Below, one piece after another: positions 10,398 to 20,310 of a stretch of 64,000 nucleotides of DNA. The first letter of the stretch is position 1. Each line of letters opens with the position of its first letter. The notes below the pieces were generated by a model. It was not told the DNA's origin. It worked only from the letters and a program-made list of their open reading frames with translations, and searched no databases. The stretch is from assembly GCA_009746045.1 (NCBI GenBank), contig RPFO01000389.1:27501-91500 (forward strand), in the 5' to 3' direction. The translations under genes and the position numbers were made by a program. This DNA comes from Mesostigma viride (lineage: Eukaryota > Streptophyta > Mesostigmatophyceae > Mesostigmatales > Mesostigmataceae).

Positions 10398-12828
10398 AAA
10401 ATTTATCCTTGGTAGATATTACTCCTCATTCACCTGTTGTTCCTCCTGTAAGACCTATACCTGAAGTATTAATGTCCAATGATGAATTGCGATCTGAACT
10501 AAAGGAATATGGATATTTATTATGTATGTTCCTTCAGTTAGAAGTACAGGAGATACCTATCCCTAATAATAGTGTGGATATAGATGTGAACACAGTGGAT
10601 ACAATAGGGGTGGGATTTACTGAAAATGAAATAGTAAGATACATGGCTGTGATAGATTCCTCCAAAGTTTTTGAAGAAAAGACTCCTTCTTATCCTCCTC
10701 CTCGTTCTGTTTTACACCGTGTAGTTATTAAGGACGGTGCAGTTCCTACGCACTCTCCGATGTATAGAATGGGCCCTACCGAGTTAAAGGAACTAAAACA
10801 GATTTTAGTGTCACTATTAGAAGCAGGATTGATAGAGCCTAGTAACTCCCCCTACTCAGCTGGTGTCCTGTTAGTCCCTAAGCCAAATGGCAAGTTTCGT
10901 TTAGTTACTGATTATAGGAAGTTAAATGATATCACTGTGAAGTCTAAATACCCTCTACCTCGTATTGATGATATATTTAATAAGGTTAAAGGTTCTACCT
11001 GTTTCACTGTACTGGATTGTGCAGATGGTTTTTGGCAACTGCGAATAGCGCCCGAGGATTGTCATAAAACCGCCTTCGCTACCCCTTTTGGTCATTATCA
11101 GTTTAGAGTAGCGGCTATGGGACTCTGTAATTCTCCTGCCTCTTTTCAAATGTTGATGAATGAAGTGCTTAGACCTGTTATGGGTAATTCTCACCTTCCC
11201 CAAGTGTCCTCTGATTTAAAGGATCCTTCCTTCTCCTCTGTTTCTTAGCCGAGCACGATCGTTCTTGTGCTCAGGCTTACTTAGATGACATCCTTATTTA
11301 CTCCCCAGATTTTGAAACGCACCTACGTGATTTAAAGAAAGTCTTAGAAATAATGTCTGAAAATTCTTTGTGGGCTCGCCGTGCTAAAGTTCGTTCTGGT
11401 AGGAGTGTACCATTTTTAGGACATGTTTTGTCAGATGCCGGTGTCGCTACCGACCCGGATAAAACTAAGTCAATTCAGGATTGGCCTACCCCTACCGACG
11501 TTAAAAGTGTACGTAGTTTCTTAGGGATTGCCTCTTACTATAGGCGTTTTATCCCTCGTTTCGCAACTATAGCAGCCCCTATCAATCATTTATTAAAGAA
11601 AGATATCCCCTTTATCTGGAGTAGTGAGTGTCAGTCTGCTTTTCAGTGTTTAAAATCCCTACTCCTCTCTCCTCCCGTACTCATCCTACCCGATACTACC
11701 AAACCCTTTGTGGTAGCTACAGACGCTAGTAAGGTAGCTATAGATAGGGGGAGTCCTTCTCCAGGATCAGGGTCAGGGCTTACAGCCAATTGAGTATATC
11801 TCTAGGACAATGCTCCCCGCAGAGCGTAACTATCCGTACACCAGCAGGAACTCTTAGCTGTGGTGTATTGTTGCCACGCGTGGCAGCACTTTCTTAAAGG
11901 TGCCCAATTTGATGTTTGCCTGAATGAACCCTGTGAGATAGATCCTTATAGATTAGTTATACAAACGGACCATCGTCCCCTTACCCATCTTCTCTCCCAA
12001 CCCAACCTTACTCCTCGTCAAGCGCGCTGGATGGAGTTTTTAGCACAGTTTTCCCCTTTTAAACTTCAGTATGTTAAAGGTGTCGATAACATAGTACCTG
12101 ATGCCCTCTCCCGCCGCGCAGATTACTCCTTTTTCGAGGACTTAGATGTTCTCAATACTACTCTAGTTCCTACCACTGTTGGTGTAACCCCTTATGGTGA
12201 ACTACCGGATGATGAACCTTATGCCTACCTCTTTCATACTGCTGTCCGCATGCCTGACCTCCTTTCTCACGTAGGACTCTCTCTCCCGTGTGAGGCCCTT
12301 CCTGTGGTCTCTGTGGGGGGGGAGGGGAAAAATAAAATTTCTATACCGCTTAGCCATATAGCGACTAGGTCAGGAAAGTCCTATGATAATATAGTCCCTC
12401 TAGGACCTCCCCTTCTCTTTGGCAAGGCGGTAGGAGACCTCTTTAAACCTGATATAGATACTTCTGTAGCGATGCCTACCTCTGATCTCGAACGCCTTAT
12501 CAGTAGATTTACTGCCACTGAGCCGGAAGCTTTAGCTGCTATTGCCTCCCATCCCCAACAGTTAGGCAAATACCCCTGTAAATTTGTAGGTGGGTTTTTA
12601 TATGTGCAGATAACCGATTCTCCCCCTCAGTGGCGCCTGTATGTCCCTCCTATCTGTCGCTACTCCTTGCTTTTTGAGTTGCATGATTTAGCTGCTCACC
12701 AGGGCGGTAAACAGGTACGGGATCTAGTAACCCGTTCCTACTACTGGCCTTCCCTCTTAAAGGATGTAGATGAGTATGTTAGGACCTGCCAATCTTGTCA
12801 GGAAATGAAACCTAACAACGTAGTTTAG
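10398..12828 (+). pseudogene. chromovirus reverse transcriptase, RNase H and integrase HHCC domain
   Basis: RT starts within 10409-11248 (Leu-Val-Pro-Lys-Pro-Asn-Gly-Lys-Phe-Arg-Leu-Val near 10867; Tyr-Arg-Lys-Leu-Asn near 10915). The frame shifts near 11225-11240, and RT continues with the catalytic Tyr-Leu-Asp-Asp at about 11278-11289. RNase H begins Val-Val-Ala-Thr-Asp-Ala-Ser near 11710. Two more frameshifts follow (about 11745 and 11840), after which Thr-Asp-His-Arg-Pro-Leu (11965) continues it. The integrase zinc-binding domain ends the frame (His-Asp-Leu-Ala-Ala-His near 12684; Cys-Gln-Ser-Cys near 12788). An in-frame TAG at 12826-12828 separates it from the integrase core. Confidence 0.88.
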
Positions 12829-12861
12829 ATAGCCGAGCCTAGGACCCTTCCTGACCCCATC

Positions 12862-14002
12862 ATGCCATGGGATTCCGTTATGATGGATTTTGTAGAACCT
12901 TTTAGAAAGAATGATAAGGGTAATGCTCAGATCCTTGTGTTTGTAGATCGCTTTACGCGTATGTGCCATCTCGTGCCTTGTCCCTTGGAACTCACCGCAC
13001 GCGATTGTGCCCGCCTATACCTCAATAATGTTTATAGATACCATGGTTTGAGTAGGCAGTTTATTTCTGACAAAGATAAGTTATTTACTTCAGATTTTTG
13101 GCAGCAGTTCTTCGCTGCTATCGGTACCAAGGTTACCTTCGGTACTGCCTACCACTCCTCCTCTTCTCATTTAGTAGAACGTTTGAATAGAGTAGTGGAA
13201 GAAGCCTTGCGGCACTATGTGGATCGCTCTGGGAGTGATTGGGAGGATTATCTATGTCTGGTAGAGTTTTCCCTTAACAGTCGCCCTCAGGCCGCGCATG
13301 GTTATACGCCCTTCTTCCTAGATACAGGTAGACAACCCCTTACCCCTACCTCTCTCTTAGCTAGTCCTTTAAGGGACAAGGATGATGTGTCCTGGGATAC
13401 CGTAGAAGGTGTGCAGGCGTTATTAGATAAGATGAAGAATGCCCACGACAATGCTATTGCAGGGTACCATAGGGCGCAGGCCAAGTACCTTGCTAGGTTG
13501 CGTGCCTCATTAGATAGAAGAGCACCTGAGATAGAAATAGGAGATTTAGTCTTAGTAGAAGGCCCTCGTGTTGGCCGATTCGCTCACAAGTTCGAGGCTG
13601 AACTTAAAGTGAAACTCAGGCCCGCCTTCTTAGGACCCTTCCGTGTGTTGTCTAGAGTAGGTAATTTCTTGTATGAGATAGATATCCCTACCTCTTGGCA
13701 AACCCATTCGCGCACCTTTCATAGAAGCCAGCTGAAGCTTTACCACCAAAGCACGTTTGCTGGTAGAGAGTTAGCCCCTGCCCCTTTAGAGCATAATCCT
13801 GATACTGGTGAGGTAGAAGACGAGGTAGAGAGTATCGTGGCCCATAGAGACATTAAAAGAGGCCGTGGTACTCAACGCCAGTATAAGATTAAATGGATGT
13901 ATGCTATGCTCGTAGCGAGGTAGATAAAGTCTGGTATACGGAGAGTGAGTTAGAGGGGTGTAGTCGCCTCTTGCAGGACTATAAAACCCTGCACAAGCTC
14001 TA
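12862..14002 (+). pseudogene. chromovirus integrase core with C-terminal chromodomain
   Basis: DDE integrase, in the same frame as the HHCC domain upstream. Catalytic residues are visible as Asp (Met-Met-Asp-Phe, 12886), Asp (Ile-Ser-Asp-Lys, about 13069) and Glu (Leu-Val-Glu-Arg, about 13177), with exactly 35 residues between the last two. A GPY/F-like region (Gly-Pro-Phe-Arg-Val near 13636) follows. A chromodomain begins Val-Glu-Ser-Ile-Val-Ala-His-Arg near 13828 and reaches Tyr-Lys-Ile-Lys-Trp near 13882. A frameshift near 13900 then moves the rest (Val-Trp-Tyr-Thr-Glu-Ser-Glu-Leu) into another frame that ends at 14002. The chromodomain would direct insertion to modified histones; it places the element among chromoviruses. 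Confidence 0.88.
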
Positions 14003-14079
14003 GTCGTAGACCTTCTCCTCTCTTATGTTATGTCTGCTGTCGACGGGTGGTTGGTTGTCCCCTCCCCTCCGCAGCCGTC

Positions 14080-16400
14080 ATGTCAGAGCCTACCCCTCCG
14101 ACGGAGTCCCTGCCGCCTACCCCGGATCCGGAGCTATATTATGAGGTCCTTCCGGGCCGGTGGGTCTCCAGATCCAGCTTCCCGGGTGGCCCAATCCATC
14201 CTGCCCTTCAGGCTAGTCATGCTGCTTTGGTCCGGGCCGCCCTCTTCGGGGTCTCCTGGTTTGGGCCAGACCCCCATGAACCGCAGCAGTTGGTTGTTCA
14301 TGGTTTTGACGACGCTGGACACTGTCTCCTTGAGTGTGGGTCCCGCTGCCCTGCCTTGGGGCAGATAGATGCCATCCTCCAGTTTCCTAGGATATTCTCA
14401 TACCTGTCTACCACTGTGGGCCGCTCCTGCCTCCGGGTGTTTTCCCTTGGCTTCCGGCCGAGGGCGATGCCGAGACAAATGATCACCCCTGTGACCTCCT
14501 GCGGGCGGTCGAGTTCATGGAGATTGCGGACCAGTCGGCGGGGGTGTTAGCACATGGCGATCCTTCCCCTGTGGATGCACCGGTAGAGTCGCAGTACACG
14601 CCGGAGTATTCGGCCTCAGTCGCAGCTTCCTCCTCCTCCGTGTCGGCGCCTTCTCCTGTTCCGTCATCACCGCGGTCGACCAGGCGTGTGTCGGTGGAGC
14701 CGACGCCTACCCCTCCGGGCGTGGATCGAGAGCCTGACCACCTTGCGGCTACTGTGTCTGCAATGCAGGCCCAGATCCAGTCCTTAGCCTCGGCATTCAG
14801 GGCCTTCATGGCGTCTCAGTCGCCTGCTTTAGTTGCGCCAGGTGTGGCGTCTGTTGCTGCTGTGCCACCTACCCCTTCTGTTGCCTCGGCGACTACGGCT
14901 TCGCCTGCGCCCCAGTGCGAGCCCGCGGTCGCTGTGGTTCCGTCTGCTGCTGTGACTCCTGCTGCCTCCGTGCCTGTGACCGCCGTACCTGCGCCTTCGC
15001 GCGAGTCTCCTGCCCCTGCGATCGCGCCCGCCGTCGCTGCTTCCGAGCCTCCACAAGCTCAGTCGCAGCCGTCGCGGGGCTTCTTTGGCGATACGAGCGG
15101 GCTTCCCAGGCTCTGGGAGGGGGGTCCCCCGCAGCGGATTCCGGTGCCAGACTGGAGCCTGGATGGTAGCCAATTTTATGGTAAGGTGCCTGTCCCCACG
15201 GGCCCCATTTTCAACATGTGGCCCGAGGGTGCGCCTCCCGCGGAGACCGGGGCGTCAGCTGCGGTGGCGGGTCCGTCGCGGTCTCCTGCGGTAGCGGGTC
15301 CGTCGCGGCCTCCTGTGGCGCCGGCGCCTCCTGCGCCCGTGCAGGATCCTACCCCTGTTTCGGTTCCTGCCCCTCCAGCTCCGCGCTCGCTGGCTGCGGT
15401 TGTTAGGGCCAGCGGCATTGATCATCGCTCCCTCCGCGCTACCGACTCCTTAAGGGAGTTGTCCCAGGGCGACCGGGAACGTGCCCCCTCTGTGGTGCAT
15501 GCTATGCCAGAGTCGCGAGATTCGCCAGTTCCTGGGTACGGTATGTCTGCGCTCGCCTGCCGACAGTGTGACCTACCGCGCGTCGCTGCTGAGCTGGCCA
15601 TTTCGCCCATGTCCTATGGGTTTTCCCAGGTGTGTCGGGCGCCGCGGGACCGTAACCTACCCATTGATACTGATCGGCCTCCGTTTGACATGGTTATTGT
15701 AGCAGATCCTGTGTTCCAGGGTGAGATCCTGGTTCGGCGCGTCCTCTATCGCTGGGCGAGGCGTCACAACGACTTGGACACCTACGGTGGTTACCAGTGG
15801 GCTTACCCTCCGCCTCTGGGCATCATGGCCTCGGATGCCCTTACGGTCGAGTACCCTGCCGCGCCTGGTGCCACGTATGGTGCGGTGCACCTGCAGCCCA
15901 TCCTGGAGTGGGATGCCCGCCGCCCAGTGCCTCTCCCGGGCCAGGGCCTGGATTCCCGTGGTCATCCTCCCCCTCGTGCTAGTGAGTATCTAGAGACGTT
16001 TGGGTCGCGACAGTGCGCTCGGCGGTGGCGTTCCCGTGAGATTCGGCACATCAGGTTGTGGCCGGCTAATGTGGAGCCTCTGCTAGATCTGTTCTTCCCG
16101 ACGAGCCTGCGTCATCGGATCTGGTATCATCGCCTCCTCCTTCGGGCTCTCTGTTTGCTCGCGGTAGAGCCTTTCCTACGCCTCTTTGCCTGTGGCTTCT
16201 TGGACTGGGCCCGTGGCCAGGTGGTCCTTACGCAGCATAGGTATTACTGGGCCTTTCTGGGCCTTTTTCCTGATGGCGTGTGGGCCGATGTCTTTCTCAC
16301 TGTAAATAGGCATGATAACGCGGACGATGTGGCCCACTACCATGCGTATCTGGATGTTCTGCTGGCCTCGCCTGGTACCTACCAGACTGATGGCAACTAG
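14080..16400 (+). pseudogene. third ORF downstream of pol, unknown function
   Basis: ATG at 14080, 78 bp after the chromodomain stop. The N-terminal domain runs in one frame to about 14460. A one- or two-base shift leads into the frame that stays open to 16400, for about 773 codons in all. After the N-terminus comes a Ser/Pro/Ala-rich linker (14560-15400) that includes a short helical stretch (Met-Gln-Ala-Gln-Ile-Gln near 14764). A C-terminal region follows (15500-16400) rich in Trp, Arg and Tyr, with hydrophobic runs near 16130-16210. I recognise no family. Base composition is visibly richer in G+C than gag-pol. It sits where env or other accessory genes occur in LTR elements, but no signal peptide or convincing membrane anchor is visible. 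Confidence 0.6.
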
Positions 16401-16612
16401 ATAGAGGGCCTTAGGCCCGACCTGAGGGTGTTGTCCCTCCGGTATATAGAGTCGCCCTCATATTCTGGCCAGTTGATTGGTCGTTCTTGGTCCTTGGTGC
16501 TGACTTTGTTCACTCTGTGTGTCCTGCCCAGTGCCGTCCCTCCCGGCAAGGCCTCTGTGCCAGGCAGTTAGGGGATCCTCCCACCAGGCTTGGTGTTGGT
16601 TAACCCTACACC
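16401..16612 (+). other. chromovirus 3' untranslated region, first part
   Basis: Sequence between the third ORF and the LINE insertion. No feature beyond being the left side of the target; it resumes at 17411. Confidence 0.5.
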
Positions 16613-17410
16613 ACTCGGGGGCTTCCCGACTGCGAGGACGACATGACGACACGGATCGGCATGGCGTGGGCGCACCTCCATGACCACCGCCGCTGGTGGA
16701 GCAACCCCGCCCTACCCCGGATCGTCAAGCGTGACCTCTTCAAGGTCGTCATTCTGACGATCCTGACCTACGGCGCCGAGACGTGGACACTGATGCAGGA
16801 GCTGGAGCAACGACTCGACGGCGCCGTCACCAAGATGCTGCGCAAGGCCCTTAACATCCCCTTTGGTTTGCACATTAGTAATGAGGATTTGTACGCTGAT
16901 TTGCCCTATGTTTCCCACATTATTAGGCACAGGCGCCTGGGCCTAGCCGGGCACCTGGCCCGCACAGATCAGGTAGATACATCAGATAGACTAGCTGGCA
17001 CCAAGCCCGCCCAGCCTGCGCGATATGTCCTCACCTGGCGTGCCCCCGGCCGCGCGCGGCAGGGCCGCCACCCGTGGACTTTTCGTGATAGACTCGGCAT
17101 GGACATGTGCTACACTAGACGTGACGGGCTCACCCCCGGGCAGCCTCCTGGTTTGTCTGTAATATGGAGGCAGATGGTGCGCAAGGATAGATGGCAAGTA
17201 GTGATGAAGGAGACCACCCCCAAGCCTGTGGGGGCTCCGCGTGTGACCAAGTATGGCATTCATAGCGATTCGGGCCGCGGTGCCCACACCCCTGTAACTA
17301 GGACCTAGATAGCTTATACCATCCATTCCATCCCATGTTCCCCTCCCACTGAGGACTTATGCTCACGTGACGCAGTCACGTGTCTATTAATTAATTAATT
17401 AACTCGGGGG
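16613..17410 (+). mobile_element. 5'-truncated RTE-like LINE inserted in chromovirus 3' UTR
   Basis: The insertion 16622-17401 is flanked by the 9-bp direct repeat ACTCGGGGG (16613-16621 and 17402-17410), a target-site duplication. The 3' end is a (TTAA)n tail at about 17385-17401, preceded by the inverted repeat CACGTGAC/GTCACGTG (17366-17383). The same 3' end occurs at 45063-45516 (minus) and 45646-45975 (plus). Confidence 0.85.
16643..17308 (+). pseudogene. LINE reverse-transcriptase C-terminal region
   Basis: Open 221-codon fragment. It contains the LINE post-RT signature Leu-Thr-Tyr-Gly-Ala-Glu-Thr-Trp-Thr-Leu (16768-16797), then Met-Leu-Arg and Ile-Arg-His-Arg-Arg-Leu-Gly-Leu-Ala-Gly-His near 16920-16955, an order typical of RTE/Jockey-type elements. 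The catalytic RT core is absent because the copy is 5'-truncated, so this is a fragment, not a gene. Confidence 0.85.
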
Positions 17411-17556
17411 TGGAACCGAGTTAACTTGTTGGTGCTTTGTATCTGGGATGGCCTGTCGATTGTGTTGGTGTGTGCTGGGTGCGTTAGGTTCTTCCTACCC
17501 CTTGGTTTCCTCCCTGTGCGTAGGGCGAGGGCTCCCTACCTTTTGGGGGGGGGAGG
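17411..17556 (+). other. chromovirus 3' UTR end with polypurine tract
   Basis: Resumes the chromovirus after the LINE. It ends in a purine tract (a G run then AGG, 17545-17556) immediately before the second LTR, the expected primer site for plus-strand DNA. Confidence 0.75.
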
Positions 17557-18113
17557 TGTTACGTCACGTAACAATTCGTTGTAGTTACCGACGTAAATTA
17601 GGTCTTTTGCCTCGGACGTTCCTAGGTTTACGTATAGTTTGTACTGGGACACTGTTGTCCTCGTAACAGTACCGTGGTGCATTGGATGCTTTTGGGCGTC
17701 GCGCCGCGTACTTTAGTAGTGGTCCTTATCCTTCGGGTAGAATGTAGTGGACCAGCGTGCATCTGTGCATCTGTAGGCGAGGGCCATGTCGGCCCGAGCA
17801 TGCTGGACCGTTGGTGATCATTTATGCACGTTCTACCCCTCGTGTTGGCACTCGGCGTGTGTTAAATGAATTAACACATATTAGCTTGGGTCATGGCGGT
17901 GTAGTTGTGTTTCCTTCCTCTATTCCTGGAGTAAACGGGTTTGTGTAAATGGCTTATGGCGTATTATAGTAGCACATACGTAAATGCATTGAGATCTGGA
18001 TCGTCTCGTTCGTCTTTCGCTAGGGGATTAACTAGAGGTGGCCTTACTAGTTTAAGTAGCGTTAGGCCGGGTAGAGTTAGAGGTGGCGGTTACTATAGGT
18101 TTAGGACGTAACA
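17557..18113 (+). repeat. second chromovirus LTR
   Basis: 557 bp, TGTTACGT to ACGTAACA, nearly identical to 6538-7090 with a few substitutions and a small insertion (TTACTATAGG near 18090). It is preceded by the polypurine tract and followed not by flanking DNA but by a second copy of the 5' leader. Confidence 0.9.
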
Positions 18114-18417
18114 ATGGTTCCGGAGGAACTTTCGTAGGTAGAGAGCGAGACGACGATCCCCTGCCACATACCCCTTTGCATCAACCCTTCCGCGTCCAGG
18201 GAAACGAGGACGACACCTACTTGACAGGTAATGAGCGGGTCGCCTGCAAGCTGGGGGGGTAGTGCTGCCCGATTCGGGACACGCCCTGTCTAGACGTTAG
18301 ACCTGCTCGAAGCGGAAAAATCCTTTTATAGATAGCTCCTTTCCCTTGCTTTGTTTTCCTGAGAATGGTTGCTTACTGTCGTAGATAGAGGATGGTTTCG
18401 GTCCGGCGATAGTGAGA
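18114..18417 (+). repeat. second copy of chromovirus 5' leader
   Basis: 304 bp matching 7091-7394 almost base for base. Homology stops at AGTGAGA. A leader after a 3' LTR implies a tandem element sharing this LTR. Confidence 0.85.
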
Positions 18418-19100
18418 CTCCGACAGGGCGCTGACCCAGTGTGATGAAAAATTAAGGGGACTCGCACGTCCAAAAGCCTGAAAAACTGACTTTAATGAAT
18501 ATCAGTTCCAATGCACTTCGGAACCATCTAGTGATGATTGAGTACCATAAATATGATGTTTGGACATTCATGCCACCACTTGTTGGGGGTACATTCTGTC
18601 CAATTTTACCCCGACTAGGTTGTCCCCAGTTAACAAATTAACAAATCAACAAATTAACAAATTAACAAATTAACGCCAGCGGACTACCTGCGGACTGCTT
18701 TACGCGGAGTCGCCGGGCTGCAAGTTCCGTAGCGTACCAAACTCGCCCTCAGATGCCGCCGCACCAATTTTTACTTCTTTTCGTCACATGGCTTGCGTTG
18801 GGTTCATCGACGAGCATCGACGCTCATCGACGGTGCAATCTGACGGCGGAGAATAAGTTCGCCACAGCACAGCGCGACGCAAGGGCTAAGATCCGACAAC
18901 GTGAGATGCAAAGCTTAAGACCGCATCGCTGACCGGAAATTCCGTCCAACACCGTCGCACAGTACTGCCAGTCGACCGCACCTCTGCCTTTTAACCGTCG
19001 AATGCGCAATCGATCTAGAAAGTAGAAACGTCTCCGTGACACTTCCGCGATTTCAGTACTTTCCGCCACCCTTGACAGTTGTCGTACAATACTACAAATT
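18418..19100. other. filler with (TTAACAAA)n repeat
   Basis: Unassigned sequence inside the composite. A short 8-bp tandem repeat of TTAACAAA type lies at 18630-18676. The 16-mer CAATTTTACCCCGACT near 18601-18616 recurs at 20404-20419. No gene is supported. Confidence 0.45.
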
Positions 19101-20310
19101 AACGCCAATAGAAACTCGCCTCCATACATATACCCCAGCAACCCCTTGCCCTTCGTCACTGCCATCCAGGAGGCCTATGCTGAGATCCAGCAGGCCTGTT
19201 CTCCCGTCCGTGCCGCTCAGGCGGTACAGCGCCACCTCCCTCGCGGCACTCCCTCGGTCGCCTCCGTTCAATCTCCCGCCGCATTCCCTGCTCGCGTCAT
19301 CGATAAACACCAGAAAACCTACGCGGGTATTCTGCACACGGCTGATTGGATTGCTCTTTTCGCGGACCTCAACGCCCAGGGACGTGCGTGGCTGTTCTCG
19401 CTTTCCTTGCGGAGTGTGGGCTCGGCGTACCTTCGTGCTCTTCCCATGGCCCCCCCATTCGCCTTGGCTCCCAGCCACTACTCGGTGGCGCTCCGGCACC
19501 AGCTACTTGCCCCGCAGCCTCTTGTTCCGGCCGGGCGGCCTTGTGGTAGCTGTGGGCAGCCGCTGGATCCCACGGGGACTCACTACCTTTCCTGCATGGG
19601 GGGCCAACAGAATCAGAATTGGTATTTGTATTTGCACACTGTCCTCCTTCGACGGTGGTGCTCGCCATGATTCGGTCGGTTTTCCCCCACGCGAACATCC
19701 GGTCCGAGGATGCGGATGGCGCTGCCTTCTATTCCCCCAACCACCGGCCTGACATCGTGGTGCTGGACTTTGAGGGGGTGGCCGGCATCTGCTTATCGAC
19801 GTTTCGGTGGCGCGGCCCTTGGCTCTTAGCCACGTGGCTGGGGCCTCCCTCACGGCAGGTTACACGGCGGACCGGGCGGAGCGGGCCAAGATCCTGGCCT
19901 ACGGCGACGTCGGGCACCATCGTGTGGTGCCCTTTGTCCTGGAGGAGTTTGGGGCCATGGGGCCCCTGACCTCCGCCTTCTTCAAGGAGTGTTGCCGGCT
20001 CCGGGAGGACCGGCTGGACCTGGAGGGCCAGCGGGCCTCATGGTCGGCGCGGACCTGGACGTCATATTGGCGTCAGCGCTTGTCGGTGGCGCTGACTCGG
20101 GCCATGGCTGACATCATGCTCCGCCGTACGCGGGCTGATTTTGCGGTGCAGCAGGGCTATTAGGTTCCTCCCGTTAGGAGTTTCCATTGGTCTTATCGTA
20201 GTATAGAGATTTGACATGGCTCTGTATAGAGGTTTATAGCTGGGCGTTTGCTTTGGTTTGAGTGATTTCACTCTGCTGTAAGTAATTATATTATTATAAC
20301 ATATATCTCG
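19101..20310 (+). mobile_element. 3' end of LINE with restriction-like endonuclease
   Basis: Coding C-terminus (19146-20163) plus 3' UTR ending in an AT-rich stretch near 20281-20310. The same 3' end recurs on the minus strand at 27625-28302 and 28303-28683. The upstream RT domain is missing, so the copy is 5'-truncated or deleted. No target duplication immediately flanks it. Confidence 0.75.
19146..20163 (+). pseudogene. LINE C-terminal zinc motif and restriction-like endonuclease domain
   Basis: The frame from 19146 ends with a Cys-x2-Cys...His-x4-Cys motif (Cys-Gly-Ser-Cys ... Thr-His-Tyr-Leu-Ser-Cys, 19540-19596). A frame change follows, then His-Arg-Pro-Asp-Ile-Val-Val-Leu-Asp near 19740-19766. 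After another shift near 19785 comes Ile-Asp-Val-Ser-Val-Ala-Arg-Pro (19794-19820), then Lys in Ala-Lys-Ile-Leu-Ala-Tyr near 19885, and the frame stops at 20163. Pro-Asp...Asp...Lys after a CCHC motif is the layout of the endonuclease in R2/NeSL-type LINEs and in the Dualen group known from green algae. It would nick target DNA to prime reverse transcription. At least two frameshifts make it dead. Confidence 0.72.

Noticed and set aside
14134..15610. Minus-strand and second-frame ORFs under the third chromovirus ORF
   Set aside because: G+C-rich shadow frames, rich in Arg/Gly/Ala, lacking starts in context.
17366..17383. Rho-independent terminator
   Set aside because: The hairpin CACGTGAC/GTCACGTG followed by TTAA repeats is the 3' end of a LINE family shared by several copies, in eukaryotic DNA.
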